Shown here piece after piece: positions 60,950-64,000 of a stretch of 64,000 nucleotides of DNA. Location: NCBI GenBank assembly GCA_965242745.1, contig CBDETG010000088.1:5665-69664 (forward strand), in the 5' to 3' direction. This stretch comes from JABAAI01 sp965242745 (GTDB taxonomy: Bacteria > Spirochaetota > Leptospiria > Leptospirales > Leptonemataceae). The notes under the pieces were generated by a model. It was not told the origin of the DNA, made no database searches, and was given only the letters and a program-made list of their open reading frames with translations. The translations under genes and the position numbers were made by a program. Each line of letters begins with the position of its first letter. Position 1 is the stretch's first letter.

Positions 60950-63900
60950 ATGAAAGATTTTACATACACCCGTACAACAGGTACGGAACAAAACCATGGT
61001 GGGATGGTGGGGATACAAGGAAGAGGGGCAATAGCCCCCGGAGCTAAAATGCAGACACTTAACAAATTCGCAGTACTGAGCCTGCTCAGTTTGTCTCTTG
61101 CCTTGCTTGGCAACTGCGGCGGCTGCGGGAGCAGCGGCGGAGGTGGCGGCTCTGGAAGTAGCGGCGGAACGCCGAGCTGCACGGGCAGCGAGATTCTACA
61201 AAACGAGCAATGCGAGGCCTGCCCGGCGCCGCAGTTTCCCAATGCGGATCGCACGGCCTGCGTCTCCACTTGCAGCGAGGGCGAGTACAAGCCGATGAAA
61301 AAGCCCACCTGCGAGGCCATCGCAAGCTGCACGGGCAGGGAGATACACAATCCCAAGGATAACAGCTGCTTTGTGCTAAGCTGTGACGAGGGCGAGATCG
61401 CAGATACGACCGCAAGCCCGCCCAATTGTATAAAAGAAAGCGCCTGCCGTGATGCCACAAGCAAGCTGATCAACGTGGACGGGCGCTCTTGCATCACTGA
61501 GGCCGCCTGTACCTCTGTGGAAAACCAGCTCATAAACGAACGCGGCGACTGTGAGGCCTGCAGCGGGGATAATCCCGTGCGCAATGTGGACAAAACAGCC
61601 TGCATCAGCGAGGCGACATGTCTTGCCGAGAGCAATCAGTTTGTAAGCGCAAACAGCAGCTGCGTGGCCTGCGCGGGCAATGCGCCTGTTGTGAATGTGG
61701 ACAAGGACGCCTGCATCAGCACGAGCGCCTGCACCGATGCGGCGGGCCATGTTGCCACTGCCGGCGGCGCATGCCTGGCCTGCAGCGACGAAACGCCAGT
61801 GCGCAGCGTGGACAAGGACGAGTGCATTACTGCGGAAGTCTGCCATGAGGGCAACAGCAGCGGCCCCAACAGCCTGCTGGGCTCTGACTGCATTACAGAC
61901 GAGGCCTGCGAGGCAATGGAAAACCACGTAGCCCAGCATGACGGCGTATGCGCGGAATGCGTAGCCCCGAAGATGCTGAACGTGGCCACAGGCCTGTGCG
62001 ATGCGGATGGAGACGGCGACAAGGTGCTCGATGGAAGCGACAACTGCCCGGAACTAGCTAATGCCGACCAAGCCAACGCTGACGGCGATAGCCAGGGCGA
62101 CGCCTGCGATGATGATGATGATAACGACAATGTGGCCGATGCTATGGACGTAGACGACGATAACGACGGGCTGATTGAAATCGCCACAGCAAGCGAGCTA
62201 AACAACATACGCCACGACCTGGCTGGGGCAAGCTACAAAACGAGCAGCACGGCGGATCCGGTGATTGCTGGGGCGCCCGAAAGCGCCACCGATGACTGTA
62301 CCACCGCCGTTGACTATCACGTTGTGACTGCAACGGGCGTAGCCAGCCCGGCCAGCGGCACCGTGCCCGATGGCTCTACGCTCGTGAGCGTATATCTTTG
62401 CGGCTACGAGCTGGCGGCCGACATCGACCTGGCCGCCGATGATCAGGATAGCGCTGATGACGACAGCAACTTCGAGCCCATCACGGGCGCCTTTACCGCC
62501 ATTCTGGACGGCAACGGGCGGGCCATAGACAACATGCAAATCACCAAGACCAACGATGACGACGCAAACGCTTCGTTTATCGACAACTGCAACGGCAGCG
62601 TGATACGCAACCTGCATATCCAAAACGCCGCCATCGCCAGCGCCAGCGACGCCGCCAAGAGCATCAATGTCAGCTTCCTCTGCGCCGGGGCGGGGCACAG
62701 CACCTGGCACAAGACGCGCATCATCGCCGTGCGGGCGCAGGGTAGCCTCAGCTGCAGCGCCAGCCACAGCAACGGGTGCTGCGCCTTGGGCGGCTTGGTG
62801 GCGGGCATCACTAATGTCCGGAACAGTGGTTTCCTGATCACAGGCAGTATGGTTGGGCTGACGGCCTCCAGCCAAGGCAGCGGAAGCCTCTCTGGCGGTC
62901 TCATAGGCTTATCCACCCCTAATAATGGGCTACTGGCAGACACTGCAATATTACGCATCAGCAACAGCTATGTCCTGGGGCATATCTTGGATAGCAATGC
63001 GGCAAATGCAGGCGGCCTTGCTGGAAATTTAAATGGAGTGACGACTTTTTCCGTACATAACAGCTATGCTGCCGTAGCTATTGGCACAAATAACCCCTAT
63101 GCTAGGTTAATAATAGGTACAGGTGGCCTGCTAGGGTATCTTCCTTCCACCAATACCACTGTTCAGAACAGCTATGCCCTGGGCCCCGTTGCCTCCAGCA
63201 GCTCCGCCGCCGGCGGGCTTATAGGTTTTGTGCTCAATATATCCATCAGCAATAACTATGCGCGGGGCCCGGTCTATTCCAAAAGCAGCAACGCCGGTGC
63301 TCTGCTAGGGCACATTAATAACTCAAGCGTCCAGAACTCATATAGCACGGGCGCTGTCTCCAGCGACAGCGGCACAAGGGGCGGCCTCATTGGCCAAGCG
63401 AGTGCGTCCACAGGCGCCAACACCTACACCGGCCGCAATCTTTACGTGGACAGCACCGGCTCAGGCAACGGCGGCATTGGCAATCTGGTGAACAGCGCAA
63501 CTGCCTGCCCCAAAGCTAATTGCGATAATGTGACAGAGGCGGCCATCCTCGCCCTGCCCCTGGATCTCGATGCAACTACGGACACAAGCCCCGCCGAGGA
63601 TACCGAGCTAAACGGCTGGTCCACGGAAAACTGGGTAAAGAGCACGGGCGAGCATCCCCGCCTCAAGTACGCCGATGATCCCAATACGGACTTCAACGAA
63701 TGCGAGCTGCTCCCTGATTACGATCACGAAACCCCCGCAAACTGCGTAGCCGGCGGCACATTCTGCTGCGGCCAGGAGCTCCCGCACCAGCGCCTCTATG
63801 GCTCCATCGCAAACGTCACCTTCACCCATGATCACGACGCCGACAGCGGCGCCAGCACGGCTGAAGAGCCCGTCGCCATCGGCGAGCCTACGGCAACTGC

Positions 63901-64000
63901 GCCGCGCACGGGCTTTTATTATACGCTCAGCCAGCCTGCCGTGACCGTCACCTACAACTTGCTGACAGGCATCAGCGTCGACTCCGCCGCCCTCGAAAAC
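60950..64000 (+). CDS. locus 3: intact Cys-rich/TSP3/GLUG lipoprotein (3' end beyond window)
   Basis: The frame is open from ATG 60950 to the right edge. Two starts compete. ATG 60950 has AGGAG nine bases upstream and gives a 33-residue leader (MKDFTYTRTTGTEQNHGGMV...). ATG 61049 has GGAG upstream and gives MQTLNKFAVLSLLSLSLALL followed by LGNC, a lipoprotein signal. After a Gly/Ser linker come cysteine-rich units (PVRNVDKTACISEATC, GPNSLLGSDCITDEAC), a TSP3-like acidic block (DNCPELANADQANADGD), DVDDDNDGLIEIATASEL, SVYLCGYELAADIDL, and GLUG-like repeats (GGLIGF, NSYALG, GGLLGYL). The product is probably surface-exposed and calcium-binding; adhesion is an inference. It is the only unbroken copy of the three. 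Confidence 0.88.
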   Translation, partial: MKDFTYTRTTGTEQNHGGMVGIQGRGAIAPGAKMQTLNKFAVLSLLSLSLALLGNCGGCGSSGGGGGSGSSGGTPSCTGSEILQNEQCEACPAPQFPNADRTACVSTCSEGEYKPMKKPTCEAIASCTGREIHNPKDNSCFVLSCDEGEIADTTASPPNCIKESACRDATSKLINVDGRSCITEAACTSVENQLINERGDCEACSGDNPVRNVDKTACISEATCLAESNQFVSANSSCVACAGNAPVVNVDKDACISTSACTDAAGHVATAGGACLACSDETPVRSVDKDECITAEVCHEGNSSGPNSLLGSDCITDEACEAMENHVAQHDGVCAECVAPKMLNVATGLCDADGDGDKVLDGSDNCPELANADQANADGDSQGDACDDDDDNDNVADAMDVDDDNDGLIEIATASELNNIRHDLAGASYKTSSTADPVIAGAPESATDDCTTAVDYHVVTATGVASPASGTVPDGSTLVSVYLCGYELAADIDLAADDQDSADDDSNFEPITGAFTAILDGNGRAIDNMQITKTNDDDANASFIDNCNGSVIRNLHIQNAAIASASDAAKSINVSFLCAGAGHSTWHKTRIIAVRAQGSLSCSASHSNGCCALGGLVAGITNVRNSGFLITGSMVGLTASSQGSGSLSGGLIGLSTPNNGLLADTAILRISNSYVLGHILDSNAANAGGLAGNLNGVTTFSVHNSYAAVAIGTNNPYARLIIGTGGLLGYLPSTNTTVQNSYALGPVASSSSAAGGLIGFVLNISISNNYARGPVYSKSSNAGALLGHINNSSVQNSYSTGAVSSDSGTRGGLIGQASASTGANTYTGRNLYVDSTGSGNGGIGNLVNSATACPKANCDNVTEAAILALPLDLDATTDTSPAEDTELNGWSTENWVKSTGEHPRLKYADDPNTDFNECELLPDYDHETPANCVAGGTFCCGQELPHQRLYGSIANVTFTHDHDADSGASTAEEPVAIGEPTATAPRTGFYYTLSQPAVTVTYNLLTGISVDSAALEN

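Overview
The window looks like the chromosome of a didermic (outer-membrane) bacterium of moderate GC. It carries a rpsU-yqeY-dnaG-rpoD block, a LolA-like carrier, a prepilin peptidase, c-type cytochromes with lipoprotein-like N-termini, and lipoproteins with a relaxed lipobox (LGNC). MurA has Asp in place of the catalytic Cys, as known in Borrelia, Chlamydia and Mycobacterium. My best guess is a spirochaete, perhaps Leptospirales-like, but this is an inference with low confidence. No rRNA, tRNA, CRISPR array, phage or intact transposase gene was recognised.

Layout. 1-4.4 kb: rpoD (cut by the left edge), dnaG, yqeY and rpsU on the minus strand. 4.8-13.9 kb: guaB, an IscU-like/pentapeptide fusion, a MaoC hydratase, nadD, an M16 protease, a Sua5-type tRNA enzyme, a GT2-like protein and a double hot-dog MaoC hydratase. 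14.0-18.4 kb: a promoter, a MITE, a leader ORF with a C10 tract, a frameshifted cysteine-rich/TSP3/GLUG lipoprotein gene (locus 1) and a palindrome-rich tail. 18.4-29.0 kb: a CysQ-like phosphatase, then ActD-ActE-ActF, a cytochrome c and a CcoN/CcoO/CcoP-like set whose CcoN lacks most redox-centre ligands, then an FtsX-type permease. 29.1-42.7 kb: panB, TRAP transporter subunits, murA, a second MITE, pyrD, a C26 amidohydrolase, ilvB, an LtaS-like enzyme with a small lipoprotein, a DprE2-like SDR and a long RibD. 42.9-46.8 kb: locus 2, a decayed paralogue on the minus strand. 47-60.2 kb: a sulfatase-fold enzyme, etfBA (etfB start out of frame at an A8 run), lolA-like, pilD-like, birA, coaX, a tandem-repeat region, serA, bcp, pepA and an XRE regulator. 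60.2-64 kb: 78-bp tandem repeats, then locus 3, an apparently intact TSP3/GLUG lipoprotein running off the right edge.

Three themes link the regions. First, a family of large Asp/Cys-rich lipoproteins occurs three times, two copies broken and one open, with shared leader and tail sequences; this suggests a surface-antigen family shaped by recombination, slippage and decay. Second, the respiratory cluster pairs half of alternative complex III with an oxidase-like module that cannot bind the usual haems and CuB. Third, short repeats are active: a 158-160 bp MITE with 3-bp target duplications, MITE ends built into ilvB and lolA-like coding sequence, and out-of-frame tandem duplications at the start codons of yqeY, dctM and pyrD. 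GC is visibly higher in the three lipoprotein loci than in the housekeeping genes.
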